DNA of 64,000 nt from Planococcus citri (lineage: Eukaryota > Arthropoda > Insecta > Hemiptera > Pseudococcidae), in contig NC_088681.1 in the NCBI RefSeq assembly GCF_950023065.1, forward strand, positions 60,174,836-60,238,835. The letters are read 5' to 3'. Both the position numbers and the translations under genes were made by a program. The notes beneath the pieces were generated by a model. It ran no database searches, was not told the DNA's origin, and saw only the letters and a program-made list of their open reading frames with translations. This document shows, one piece after another, positions 44,619 to 56,200 of the stretch (the first letter of the stretch is position 1; each line of letters starts with the position of its first letter).

Positions 44619-44627
44619 ACCTGAAAT
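44619..44627 (-). other. Candidate 3' splice acceptor upstream of paralog 4
   Basis: The minus strand reads TACAATTTCAG followed by GTTCGG, AG at 44621-44622, aligned with the other YAG sites. Two neighbouring bases differ from paralogs 2 and 3 while YAG is kept. Confidence 0.4.
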
Positions 44628-45042
44628 TGTAATGACCGAATTAGTCTTAAGAAACTGACTGATGATAGGCTTAGAATAAGGTCGCATATGCACATTATGT
44701 AAATGGAGAATAAATGAATATTTTTAGTTTCATGCATGCACTTAATACTATGTCGAATGGAAAGCTCATCGTTTTCATAATTGAGCTTTTTTGGGTCAAA
44801 TTCTGAATAATATAAAATTTTTTAATCACAAAATATTCAAATTCTAAAATTATGGAGTCAAAAATATAGGTAGGCTCATCATAAAAAAAAACATCATTTT
44901 TCATCTCTCAAAATACGAATTTTAGTAAGCTTTTTGCCTTTTGTATTGTTTTTCAACTGACTGAAATGCAAAATAGTCAAAGTCTACCTTCAGCAGAAAA
45001 TATGTAGCTAGAATGTCACTTTTTGTCAAAATTTTTAAATAC
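44628..45042. other. Short AT-rich spacer upstream of paralog 4
   Basis: Begins with the shared upstream words (AGAATAAGGTCGCAT near 44675). Nothing else recognised before the family B element. Confidence 0.4.
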
Positions 45043-45045
45043 TTA

Positions 45046-47005
45046 CAAGGGAACCTCTTGAAGTGTCACACTCCGATTTGAACGGGACCCCGATTTTTGG
45101 AAATAGCATAGTCTAAAACCACCGAAACCAAATTTTCAGCTGCCCAAGTTCATTTTTCGATTTTTGGCGAATTTTTGAAAATTCAAAATTGACTGTTTTT
45201 GGCGATTTATGCTTTTTTTTCGATGTACGTACTTGATCAATAAAAATGGTCAAAATAAGTCCCAAAACTAATATTAATTACCCAAATCCAAATTTCACCA
45301 TTTCCAGCCATTCTGGAGCCTCCAGCGCGATTTTTCAATTTCTCCAGAATTTTGAATTTGCTCCAGAAGGCGTGAATATGAAGTTGGGCAGCTAAAAATC
45401 GAGTTGTATATTACACTCGACCTGTCTAACGAGTTTATCCACATTTGAACCGATTTTGAGAATGACACAGCTTTTTTCAAAATTAAAAAAACCAAAAAAT
45501 CACAAGTTTCCCGTTTGTGTGGAAATTTTCGAAATTGACGCGAATCGCTGTATTTTGTCCAAAACTAACCCCCCAAATCAAAATTTTACAAATTCCAGCC
45601 ATTCTGGAGCCTCCAGCGCGATTTTTCAATTTCTGCTGAATTTTGAATTTGCTTCAGAAGGCGTGAATATGAAGTTGGACAGCTAAAAATCGAGTTGTAT
45701 ATTACACTCGACCTGTCTAACGAGTTTATCCACATTTGAACCGATTTTGAGAATGACACCTCAAAAAGGACTTTTTGACCAGCCTTTTTCAAAATTAAAA
45801 AAACCAAAAAATCAAAAGTTTCCCGTTTGTGTGGAAATTTTCGAAATTCACGCGAATCGCTGTAATTTGTCCAAAACTAACCCCCCAAATCAAAATTTTA
45901 TAAATTCCAGTCATTCTGGAGCCTCCAGCGCAATTTTTCAATTTCTCCAAAATTTTGAATTTGCTCCAGAAAGCTTGAATATGCAGTTGGACAGCTAAAA
46001 ATCGAGTTGTATATTACACTCGACCTGTCTAACGAGTTTATCCACATTTGAACCGATTTGAGAGTGACACCTCAAGAGTGGTTTTTTGAGGTGCCACTTT
46101 CGCTCCAAAACGGCTGGAAATGGTAGAATTTGCGCTCCGGGGGTTAGTTCTTGAAGAAATACAGCGATTCGCGCTAATTTCAAAAATTTCCTCACAAACG
46201 GGTATCTTTTGATTTTTTTGATTTTTTTAATTTTGAAAAAAGCTGGTCAAAAAAACCACTCTTGAGGTGTCACTCCCAAAATCGGCTCAAATGTAGATAG
46301 ACTCGTTGAACAGGTCGAGTATATAATACACAACTCGATTTTTAGCTGCCCAACTGCATATTCATGCATTCTGAAGCAAATTCAAAATTCTGGAGAAATT
46401 GAAAAATCGCGCTGGAGGCTCCAGAATGGCTGGAAATTGTGAAACTTTGATTTGGGGGGTTAGTTTTGGACAAAATACAACGATTCGCGTGAATTTCGAA
46501 AATGTCCACACAAACGGTAAACTTTTGATTTTTTGGTTTTTTTAATTTTGAAAAAAGCTGGTCAAAAAGCCACTTTTGAGGTGTCATTCTCAAAATCGGT
46601 TCAAATGTGGATAAACTCGTTAAACAGGTCGAGTGTAATATACAACTCGATTTTTAGCTGCCCAACTTCACATTCACGCCTTCTGGAGCAAATTCAAAAT
46701 TCTGGAGAAATTAAAAAATCGCGCTGGAGGCTCCAGAATAGCTGGAAATGGTGAAATTTGGATTTGGATAATTAATATCAGTTTTGGGACTTATTTTGAC
46801 CATTTTTATTGATCAAGTACGTACTTTTTTAAAAAAAAGCAGAAATCGCCAAAAACAGTCAATTTTGAATTTTCAAAAATTCGCCAAAAATCGAAAAATG
46901 AACTTGGGCAGCTGAAAATTTGGTTTTGGGGGTTTTAGACTATGCTATTTCCAAAAATCGTGATCCCGTTCAATTCGGAGTGTGACACCTCAAGAGGTTC
47001 CCTTC
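45046..47005. mobile_element. Fold-back element, family B, copy 2 (3-bp TTA target duplication)
   Basis: Terminal repeats CAAGGGAACCTCTTGAAGTG and CACCTCAAGAGGTTCCCTTC are flanked by TTA (45043-45045, 47006-47008). The outer arms mirror each other through the AGCTGCCCAAGTTCATTTTT segment. Inner direct repeats of about 290-300 bp occur at 45300-45740 and 45590-46060, and are mirrored at 46340-46750; each carries CTGGAGCCTCCAGCGCGATT or its complement. No transposase. It occupies the presumed 5' intron of paralog 4, as copy 1 does for paralog 2, but at a different distance from the gene. Confidence 0.75.
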
Positions 47006-47008
47006 TTA

Positions 47009-49908
47009 GTCTAATTTCTTGCCAAAAAATTGTCACCTCTTTCGTAAAAAAAATCAAAAAGTGTCCATTCTCCTTTCTAAAAATTTCGCTTTTTTGTTTT
47101 TTTTTTGTAAAACTTCTAAAAACTTTATTGTTTTCCAAAAATTGTCCAAAAGTCTTCCCTATTGCAAAATTCTAGCTTTTTCGCAATGTCTGTTTACTTG
47201 TCATTTTCAAAATTGAAATTTTTAAAAACTCATCATTAAATTCTAAAATTTCGGATCGAATGAAATTAACAAATTTTTTTAAACATTGCTTGTACCTCTG
47301 GAAACTTGAATTTTTGAAAGATTTTGCCCTTTCTTCGGGCCAATTCGTATCTCTAAAACGAAAAAAAAAAAACCGGTTTGAAGCTTCCATAAATTTAAAA
47401 ATGAAAATAACAATTTTTTAATGGACCTATCGGTAAAAACTTGTAATTTTATTTTGCAAATTCTTTTTCCTCATACCTGTCGGCAAATTTTCAGTCAACA
47501 CCCCTCCCACTCCTTCCCTCCAAAAACTCTCAAGTTTTTTTTTGTCAGCGCAGGGATGCTCAGAACAACACTGACAAAAGTTCCCTTTCAGAAAACGATT
47601 CAATACGATGAAATTATAAGTACATACTCGTAGGTAAAGGTTTTACACAAAATATCAGCAATAACTTACTTATTAATCGAAATTTTTCTCCAAACGGTCA
47701 CGTATGCAAAATTGAAAGATCTGAATCGAGCTCCCAGGCTACCGAATTGAACATAGTACAACACAGACACACACAGTACGAAGTGCTACTAAAACTTATG
47801 CAGGAAACTAAGTAGCAAAATTCCATTAGCAATGCGGTTGAATAAAAGAATATGATAAGAAAAATACTCGTGTATTGGTACAGGAACACGACGTAGGTAT
47901 CACAAAAGAAAAGGACAATAGAAGATAAACCGGTTTAGTGTAGACTGAAGGTAATGAAAGAAGAAGCGGGTGTGTTTCCGGGACTTATACAAACTCGTTA
48001 CAAGATTACCTTCCCCACCCCCTATTTCTCCTAACTTTTTTGTGTCATTCAGAGACCATCGCCTTTGAGCAACGACAGTGTAACATTTTTCAATTCCAAA
48101 GAAATCGCGATCGCCGAACATTTCCTGACAGTCCACGAATTTGGGAATAAGAGAAGATAAGATGGGTTAAAAATATTTTACAGACTCATTTTTCATTTTT
48201 TCACCATAATTTTTTTGCAACAAGACTTCATAAGGTGAGATGATTATTGTTTGGGCGTCGAGATAAGCTTTGTCTTAAAAAGGGAAGCACCTGTTTAAGA
48301 CGATTCTGTCCAGAAATGAAAATTTTTTCAAAAAAGTTCCAAAACCGAAGAAAATTTTTCAGTTTTTTTGTTTGAGTGAAAGGGGGATGGTTTCACACCA
48401 GGAAAGTAAGTAACAAGTTTAGAGACTGAGCGAGGTTTTTTCTTATAAAGGGCGGTAGAGTAGACCTGGTCAAGAAGATCCTGCCCAGAAATGAAAAATT
48501 TTCAAAAAATGTTTGAATTTTTGCAGAATTTTTTAAATTTTGAAAGAGGGGACGAGAGGGAGCTCCTTACACAGAGAATACTATGATTTGGAAGAAGACT
48601 GGGTTCTCAGCAAATAATTGTGAGAAAGATGTTCCCCAACAGCACGTATAAAATTATTTTTAATTTTTGGTCAGGGAAGAAGCACCAATCAGGAGACCAA
48701 TGTCTACTGTTTGGAAACCGAGAACATTTTTTTTCAGAAGAGGGGTGGTGTATTACAAAAAATTCTGATCAAAAAAGAAAAATTTTCAAAAGAATATAAG
48801 TAGCACACTTTACATATTTAACTTTTATTATTTTTTCTTTTCGGTATTTTTTTGAAAATGGTAGCATTTTGAAGGATTTTGACCATAAACGAAACATTTT
48901 CGAAAAAATTATCAAGCACGTTTCGAATTTTTTGAAAGTCATTCGTCTTTTTTGGGGAGGGGGGAGGGGACTTTCTCAAACCAAAAGAACCAATATTGCT
49001 TGTGGGCTGAAAAAAGTTTTTGAAATGAAATCTGAAAGTTTCAATAAATTTTTACAATCTCTCATTGTTTAAATTCTTGTGTTTAGGTGGAGGGAGGGGG
49101 AAACTTTATACAAAAGGAGCGAAATTGATTGAGGAACGAAAAGACGTTGTTTTATGAAGAATGTGGCTCTTGAAAGTTGGAAAAATTTTGACTGTGGAAT
49201 GGAACACATTCAAAAAATTTTTACCGACTTCAAATTTTTATTTTTCCCCAAATTTTTTAGAAGGAAAGGAAGAGAGGGAAGTGGGGAGGGAATATTTCCA
49301 TACAAGGAGAGCAATATTAAATGGGGGCTCGAAGAAGGTTGAAAATATTTTACAGACATTGATTTATCCCATTTTTCTTGAATTTTCCAACAAGGAGGCC
49401 TTCACGAGAGCGAACCAAATCAGCTGGGAGAACCGATAGAGAGATTTCCTTGAAAATTCTGACTGAGAAATAATTTTTTTCACATTTTTTTCAATTTATA
49501 GAAGGGATCCTCGCATACTTTTTTAGACGCATTTTTCACACACAAAGAGTAGGTACTATTGATTTTACGAAAAAATGAACTAAAAAAATACACAGATTCA
49601 GATAGCAACTCGACTATAAAATGTAATTAGAAATTTGAAAAAAAAAAAACATTACAATTTACAATGAGTGAGAGTTTAAATTATCTGCTAGACATATTAT
49701 TTATGAATACATTGCTTGTATGAAAAATGGAAAACAAAATAATAGGTACATAGGTAGGTATCCTAAAACTTGAATGAACTGATGAAAATTACAAATGGCG
49801 ACATTTGAAAACACATTTTTAATTCATGACTCGATAATAAAGAAAAACTTTAACACAAATAATAAATCCCCTCAGCAGATGTGATTTTTGGGTTGAATGG
49901 ATCATAAT
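47009..49908. other. Duplicated upstream segment of paralog 4 and 3' flank of paralog 5; no gene
   Basis: No gene supported. The stretch 47560-48140 belongs to the conserved upstream segment. The stretch 48180-49060 is a diverged duplicate of 14340-15200 and internally repetitive around TTCTG-CCAGAAATGAAAAATTTTC. The stretch 49240-49500 matches 35340-35640. The stretch 49550-49908 is the 3' flank of paralog 5, more diverged than that of the others. Confidence 0.5.
47640..48000 (-). promoter_or_regulatory. Conserved upstream block, copy 4 (possible promoter or noncoding exon)
   Basis: The fourth occurrence of the block, about 3.1 kb upstream of the ATG of paralog 4, with AAAAGGACAATAGAAGATAAACC near 47910. 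More diverged than the copies at 21560 and 34700. Promoter or noncoding-exon function is inference from recurrence upstream of paralogs. Confidence 0.3.
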
Positions 49909-51789
49909 TCATAAGTAATCTGTCTTAAATTTTTCAACTTCCTCGTCACTTCCCAAACACCACGATAAAACTGAGGTGAATGAAGATTCGGATACCACAA
50001 ATTTATCAGCAGATGCTCTTACTTTCAATGCATTAATTATACGCGCTTTTATCTGCTGTAGAGTATCTTCTGCGGAAACAAATGCGTCAATAGACTTCAA
50101 CTCGATTAGCTCTTCTAAAGGAACCTCTAAAGCATATCGCGACAAACCTTGTTGTGTAGAAGGTAACGACATCAGTTGATTTTTAAAGTTTCCAGATAAA
50201 TCGGCATTGGCATAAGCATCATCGATGAATTGATTAAATTTTTCCCCATGATTTCTGATCAAATAAAAAAAATTCCTTTCAAATCTATCGATAAAATTTT
50301 CCTGTAGTAATTGTTGTTTAAAATTTCTAGCTGCTTGGTCTTTGGAAAATAAGAAACTCGCCCAATCATTCAATTCGTCAAAACACGATGCAATCAGTAA
50401 ATCCCTAGAAAAGAAACGGACATGGCAGTTATTGGCCATAACGTTTTCTTTGAATTGGGTAGCCTCATCGTCATCTTCGTTTTCAAATAACAAGTTCATT
50501 ATTTTTTTGGAATCTTCACATCGTGTGTCTAGAATCAAACGTATCCAATAATCAGACTCAGACCAAAATGTTTTCCTTTCCTCGTAAGTGGCACATGAAA
50601 AAAAAGTCGAAAAGAATTCGTATTCTTTCGGCTTTGGTGGACATGAATAACCATAACCCCTCAAGTCATCATTCAATCTGTTATTAGATATGATTTCTCT
50701 AACAGCCGAACGTTTCAACCTTTTCGGAGCACTGTTCCATATTTCGCAACCCATATTTAACCAACCTCTGCGAATACAGCCACCTTTGTCATCTTCGAAG
50801 CAGTCGTAGTAGCTGGGGTGGTCGTCACTCATTATCATATCATCCCAATTCTCAAGATGTAACATAGCGATGATTTCATTTGTGAAAACAGTTTCGCGTA
50901 TTACATTCTGAATTCGCATCCAAACTGAAATAACGAACTCCTTGTCGCACCAATCTTGTCTACACAGAGCAAACATCATTTCAAAACCACCTTTATAAGC
51001 ATTAACTATTTGATCGAGAGTTTGATCGTCCAATTTTGATAAAATGTACCGAGCAAAGCACTCTACATCCCGTAGGGAAAGTTCATAAGCTTTTAGTCCT
51101 CGATTTTCTGTTGTCAAACGATCCCAAAAATATTGCACAGATGGCCTATTGTGAGTCATGGATAAATTGAACATTACTCGTTCGGCACCATTGCCCCACC
51201 AGCCTGTGGTTGGTATTTTATCCAATTCGGTTTTCATACGACAAATCCAATAATACAATTGTTGATTATCTGAGCATTCGGTACTCTTCAAGTCGAGTTT
51301 ACTCGATACAAATGGCCAAAGTCGTCTGATATCGTCCTCAAGAAAATACGTACAAGCGATTATGAACTTTTGATACTCATCAAATTGATCACAATGCATC
51401 ATACGCTCGGCTGTCCTCACATAATGAATAGTTCCGTTAAAATCGCACACGAAGTTTTCGAAGCATCTCAAAATATGGTTTTGATGGTTGTACATGCGAT
51501 TAAATACTCTTTTGTGATGAACACGTAGCCAGGGACCCATCGAAAGCCCAAATTTTGGGATATATTTATCGATCATAGCATAAATCACAGAAGGTAAATC
51601 GGGTAGCACGGATTTTGATGAAATATTTTTGCTGGCTGGGTCAAATTTTTCCAATGCATCGTCGCTCGTACGATACTTCATCACTTCACAACGCCATATT
51701 TCCAAGCTAACGGCGATCGCTGATAAGTTTTTTAGAGATACTGGAGTCGGTTGGAAAATATCATCCACTTCAGAATTGATTTCAGCCAT
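49909..51789 (-). CDS. Paralog 5 of the tandem family; intact, most diverged
   Basis: A 626-residue single-exon frame from MAEINSEVDD at 51789. It keeps the family landmarks with more substitutions: HCDQFD, RRLWPFVSS, YYWICRMKTEL, NRPSVQYFWDRL. The C-terminal array has repeat ends QFKENVM, NFKQQLL, NFKNQLM, QIKARII and KFKTDYL. A small acidic expansion (NEDDDEAT) occurs where others have NEDEIT. No frameshift or premature stop, despite being the most divergent member, which argues for purifying selection after duplication (inference). A splice-acceptor-like TTCTAG lies 36 nt upstream. Its 3' flank is also more divergent than the others. Function unknown. Confidence 0.8.
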   Translation of the reverse strand: MAEINSEVDDIFQPTPVSLKNLSAIAVSLEIWRCEVMKYRTSDDALEKFDPASKNISSKSVLPDLPSVIYAMIDKYIPKFGLSMGPWLRVHHKRVFNRMYNHQNHILRCFENFVCDFNGTIHYVRTAERMMHCDQFDEYQKFIIACTYFLEDDIRRLWPFVSSKLDLKSTECSDNQQLYYWICRMKTELDKIPTTGWWGNGAERVMFNLSMTHNRPSVQYFWDRLTTENRGLKAYELSLRDVECFARYILSKLDDQTLDQIVNAYKGGFEMMFALCRQDWCDKEFVISVWMRIQNVIRETVFTNEIIAMLHLENWDDMIMSDDHPSYYDCFEDDKGGCIRRGWLNMGCEIWNSAPKRLKRSAVREIISNNRLNDDLRGYGYSCPPKPKEYEFFSTFFSCATYEERKTFWSESDYWIRLILDTRCEDSKKIMNLLFENEDDDEATQFKENVMANNCHVRFFSRDLLIASCFDELNDWASFLFSKDQAARNFKQQLLQENFIDRFERNFFYLIRNHGEKFNQFIDDAYANADLSGNFKNQLMSLPSTQQGLSRYALEVPLEELIELKSIDAFVSAEDTLQQIKARIINALKVRASADKFVVSESSFTSVLSWCLGSDEEVEKFKTDYL

Positions 51790-51822
51790 TTGTAGTTCTC
51801 GACTCGACTCTATTTTGATCCA

Positions 51823-51831
51823 ACCTAGAAT
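51823..51831 (-). other. Candidate 3' splice acceptor upstream of paralog 5
   Basis: The minus strand reads TACGATTCTAG followed by GTTGG, AG at 51825-51826. The change from CCAG to CTAG keeps YAG, which supports a splice role. Confidence 0.4.
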
Positions 51832-52109
51832 CGTAAGGACCGAATTAATGCTGAGAAACTAATAGGTAAGTAGATGAAATGTGTAGAGTGTAAGGTCGCA
51901 TGCACATGAACAGAGACAGAGAGACACTGATTAAGTTATTTTGAGTTTCATCCATGAAGAATGTTGAACGTATAGTGCTTCAGAAATTGTTTTTCAATCC
52001 ATAAGTTGTTATTGTCTATTTTCGCAATCATATAGATAGGATGTCTCATGACAACAGTGGATGATTTGCATATCTATATGAATGAAAATTGAGTAGACGA
52101 ACAAAACAC
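51832..52109. other. Spacer upstream of paralog 5; nothing recognised
   Basis: Starts with the shared AGGTCGCATGCACATGAACA words; otherwise no feature seen. Confidence 0.4.
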
Positions 52110-52640
52110 TCGTGATAGGTCCCCTTTTTTGGAGCTAAGAGGGACATTGTGAGCTGGGACCCAAAACATAAGTTCATATTCGTACTCAGCGACCTCGAAA
52201 ATATACCATTCGATATGTCACTCGACTTTCCACGATTTTTCAAAATTTGGCCCCTTTTTTGGGGCACAGAGGGACATTGTGGGGTGGGACCCAAAAAATA
52301 AGTTTATATTTGTGCTTGGTGACCTCAAAAACATTCCATTTGATATATCACTCGACTTTTGATGATTTATTGAAATTTTGGCCCCCTTGTTGGGGCACAG
52401 AGAGACATTGGGGGATGGGACACAAAACATAAGTTGATAGTCGTACTCAGCGACCTTGAAAACATACTATTCGATATATCACTCGACTTTTCACAATTTT
52501 TCAAAATTTTAACCCCCTTTTTGGGGCACAGAGGGGGTTTGAGGAGTTGGGCCCAGAAAATATGTTGGTATTCGTATTTAGCGACCTCGAAAACATACTA
52601 TTCGATATATCGCATGTCCAGATTCGTTTTTCAAATTGAA
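52110..52640. repeat. Four-copy tandem repeat, period about 130 bp
   Basis: Copies are marked by GAGGGACATTGTG-type words starting near 52139, 52268, 52398 and 52530. Each is followed by GGGACCCAAAA-ATAAGTT, the ATATTCGTACTCAGCGACCT module and TATATCACTCGACTTTTC. Each unit also contains TTTTTTGGGGCACAG. The fourth copy is the most diverged. No coding capacity is credible. Confidence 0.75.
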
Positions 52641-53293
52641 AAACCAAGCATCCCCCACCAACCCCTTGGGAAGGTTGAAGACCAATCAATACTCTTTCCA
52701 AACCTTTTTTTAGGCACCTCTCTTGAGGGATGGGTATCGAGCGTAGTATCAAATTGTCGAGAATTTGAAGGGGAACATTTTTAGTCGTGGTAGTTTTTCT
52801 CATAAACCTAATATTTTCGGAGTAAATCGCAAAAAACGTGAATCGGAACCGGTTTTAAAACCCCTAAAAAAATTAGATCCAGGGTTTGGAGGTTCGGTTT
52901 TTTTTTTGTAGTTCAGGGGGTTCATCTAAACATATTCCCAAAGAAAAAATTTGTGTCAATTTTTTCCTTTTTAAAACCGCTATTTGCCTGCTCTATCATA
53001 GCAAAAAAATAAAATTTGTTTATTTTTTGAATTCTGATTTTTTTGTGATGAGTTCACTTCATCGAGTGAAGGGGTTTTCCAACATTTTCAACGAACAGGC
53101 AAAAATAGGGATCAAATGGGTCAAATTCACTAGTCAAAACTTTTTTTCATGTTTTAAATGAAAAAATCGCTTTTTTGCAAACTTTCAATATGTAAAGAGG
53201 CTCAATTACTCAAGCAAATAAGCAATTGCTATTCTAGCACATAGGTAAAGCAATAATTGAAGTCAATAAGTACAGGGAAATTTATTTTAATTC
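52641..53293. other. No recognised feature
   Basis: AT-rich unique-looking stretch between the 130-bp tandem repeat and the octamer array. Short open frames (such as 52886-53161) show no family resemblance or repeat support. Confidence 0.4.
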
Positions 53294-56200
53294 TGCACGT
53301 TTGCACAACTGCACGTTTGCAAGACTGCACGACTGCATGACTGCACGACCGCACCTTCGCACGACTGCACATTCGCACGACTGCACATTCGCACCACTGC
53401 ACATTCGCACAACTGCACATTTGCACGACTGCACGTTCGCACAACTGCACGTTCGCACAACTGCACATTCGCACAACTGCACATCTGCAGGTCTGCATGT
53501 CTGCACAACTTCACGTCTGCCCAACTGCACGTTCGCATGACCGCACGTTCGCACGACCGCACGTTCGCACGACCGAACGTCTGCGCATTCACACAACTGC
53601 ACGACTGCACAATTGCATGTCTGCACGACTACACATCTGCATGACTGCACGTTTGCATGAATGCACATTTGCACGAATGCACATTTGCACGACTGCACGT
53701 TCCCACGACTGCACGTTTGCACGACTGCACGTTTGCACGACTGCACGTTTGCACGACTGCACGTTTGCACGACTGCACGTTTGCACGACTGCACGTTCGC
53801 ACGACTGCACGTTCGCACGACTGCACGTTCGCACGACTGCACGTTCGCACGACTGCAAGTTCGCACGACTGCACGTTTGCACGACTGCACGACTGCACGT
53901 TTGCATGAATGCATGATTGCATGACTGCACATTTGCACGTCTGCACGACTGCACGTCTGCACGTCTGCATGACTGCACGTTTGCACCTCCGCATGTTCGC
54001 ACGTTCGCACCCCCGCACGTTCGCACGACCGCACGTTCGCACGACCGCACGTTTGCACGACCGCAGGTTGGCACGACCGCACATTTGCACGACTGCACAT
54101 TTGCACGACTGCACATTTGCACGACTGCATGTCTGCACGACTACACGTCTGCACGACTGCACGTTTGCACGAATGCACGTTTGCACGACTGCACGTTTGC
54201 ATGACTGCACGTTTGCACGATTGCGCGTTCGCACAATTGCACGTTTGCATGATTGCATGTTTGCACGACTGCACGTTCGCATGACTGCACATTCGCACGA
54301 CTGCAAGTTTGCACGACGGCACGTTTGCACGTATGCACGACTGCACGACTGCACGTTTGCATGAATGCATGATTGCATGACTGCACATTTGCACGTTTGC
54401 ACGTCTGCACGTTTGCACGACTGCACGTTTGCACGACTGCACGACTGCACGACTGCACGTCTGCACGTCTGCACGTCTGCACGTCCGCACGTTTGCACGA
54501 CTGCACGACTGCACGTTTGCATGAATGCATGATTGCATGACTGCACATTTGCACGTCTGCACGTCTGCACGTCCGCACGTTTGCACGAATGCATGTTTGC
54601 AAGACTGCACGTTTGCACGACTGCACGTTTGCACGACCGCACGTTTGCACGACCGCACGTTCGCACCTCCGCACGTTCGCACGTTCGCACCCCCGCACGT
54701 TCGCACGACCGCACGTTTGCACAACCGCAGGTTGGCACGTTCTCACGACTGCACATCTGCACGACTGCACGTTTGCACAACCGCACGAACGCACGACTGC
54801 ACGTCTGCACGTCTGCACAACTGCACATTCACACAACTGCACATATGCATGTCTGCACATCTGCACAACTGCACATCTGCATGTCTGCACATCTGCACAC
54901 CTGCACTTTCACATGACTGCACATTTGCACGACTGCACGACCTCCCATTCACATGACTGCACTTTTGCACAACTGCACATCTGCACGTCTGCACAACTGC
55001 ACATTCACACGACTGCACGTTCGCACAACTGCACATTCGCACAACTGCACATCTGCACGTCTGCATGTCTGCACAACTGCATGTCTGCACAACTGCACGT
55101 CTGCACAACTGCACATTCGCATGACCTCACGTTCGCACGACCGCACGACTGCACGACCGCACGACTGCATGTCTGCGCATTCACACAACTGCACAACTGC
55201 ACGTCTGCACGACTGCATGTCTGCACGACTACACGTCTGCACGTCTGCACGTTTGCACGAATCCACATTTACAAATGCACGTTTGCAAGACTGTACGTTT
55301 GCACGACTGTACGTTTGCACGACTGCACGTTTGCACGACTGCACGTTTGCACGATTGCACGATTGCACGTTTGCACGACTGCACGTTCCCACGACTGCAC
55401 ATTCGCACGACTGCACATTCGAACGACTGCAAGTTCGCACGACTGCACGTTTCCACGACTGCATGACTGCATGTTTGCATGAATGCATGATTGCATGACT
55501 GCACATTTGCACGTCTGCATGACTGCACGTCTGCACGTCTGCATGACTGCACGTCTGCACATCTGCATGACTGCACGTCTGCACGTCTGCATGACTGCAC
55601 GTCTGCACGACTGCACGTTTGCACGAATGCATGGTTGCAAGACTGCACATCTGCACGACTGCACTACTGCACGACCGCACATCTGCACGACTGCACGTCT
55701 GCACGTCTGCACAACTGCACATTCACAAAACTGCACATCTGCATGTCTGCACATCTGCACAACTGCACATTCACAGACTGCACGTTCGCACAACTGCACG
55801 TTCGCACAACTGCACATTCGCACAACTGCACATCTGCAGGTCTGCATGTCTGCACAACTTCACGTCTGCCCAACTGCACGTTCGCATGACCGCACGTTCG
55901 CACGACCGCACGTCTGCGCATTCACACAACTGCACGACTGCACAGTTGCACGACTACACGTCTGCATGACTGCACGTTTGCATGAATGCACATTTGCACG
56001 AATGCACATTTGCACGACTGCACGTTCCCACGACTGCACGTTTGCACAACTGCACATTCACACAACTGCACATATGCATGTCTGCACATCTGCACAACTG
56101 CACATCTGCATGTCTGCTCATCTGCACCACTGCACTTTCACATGACTGCACATTTGCACAACTGCACGTCCTCCCATTCACATGACTGCACTTTTGCACA

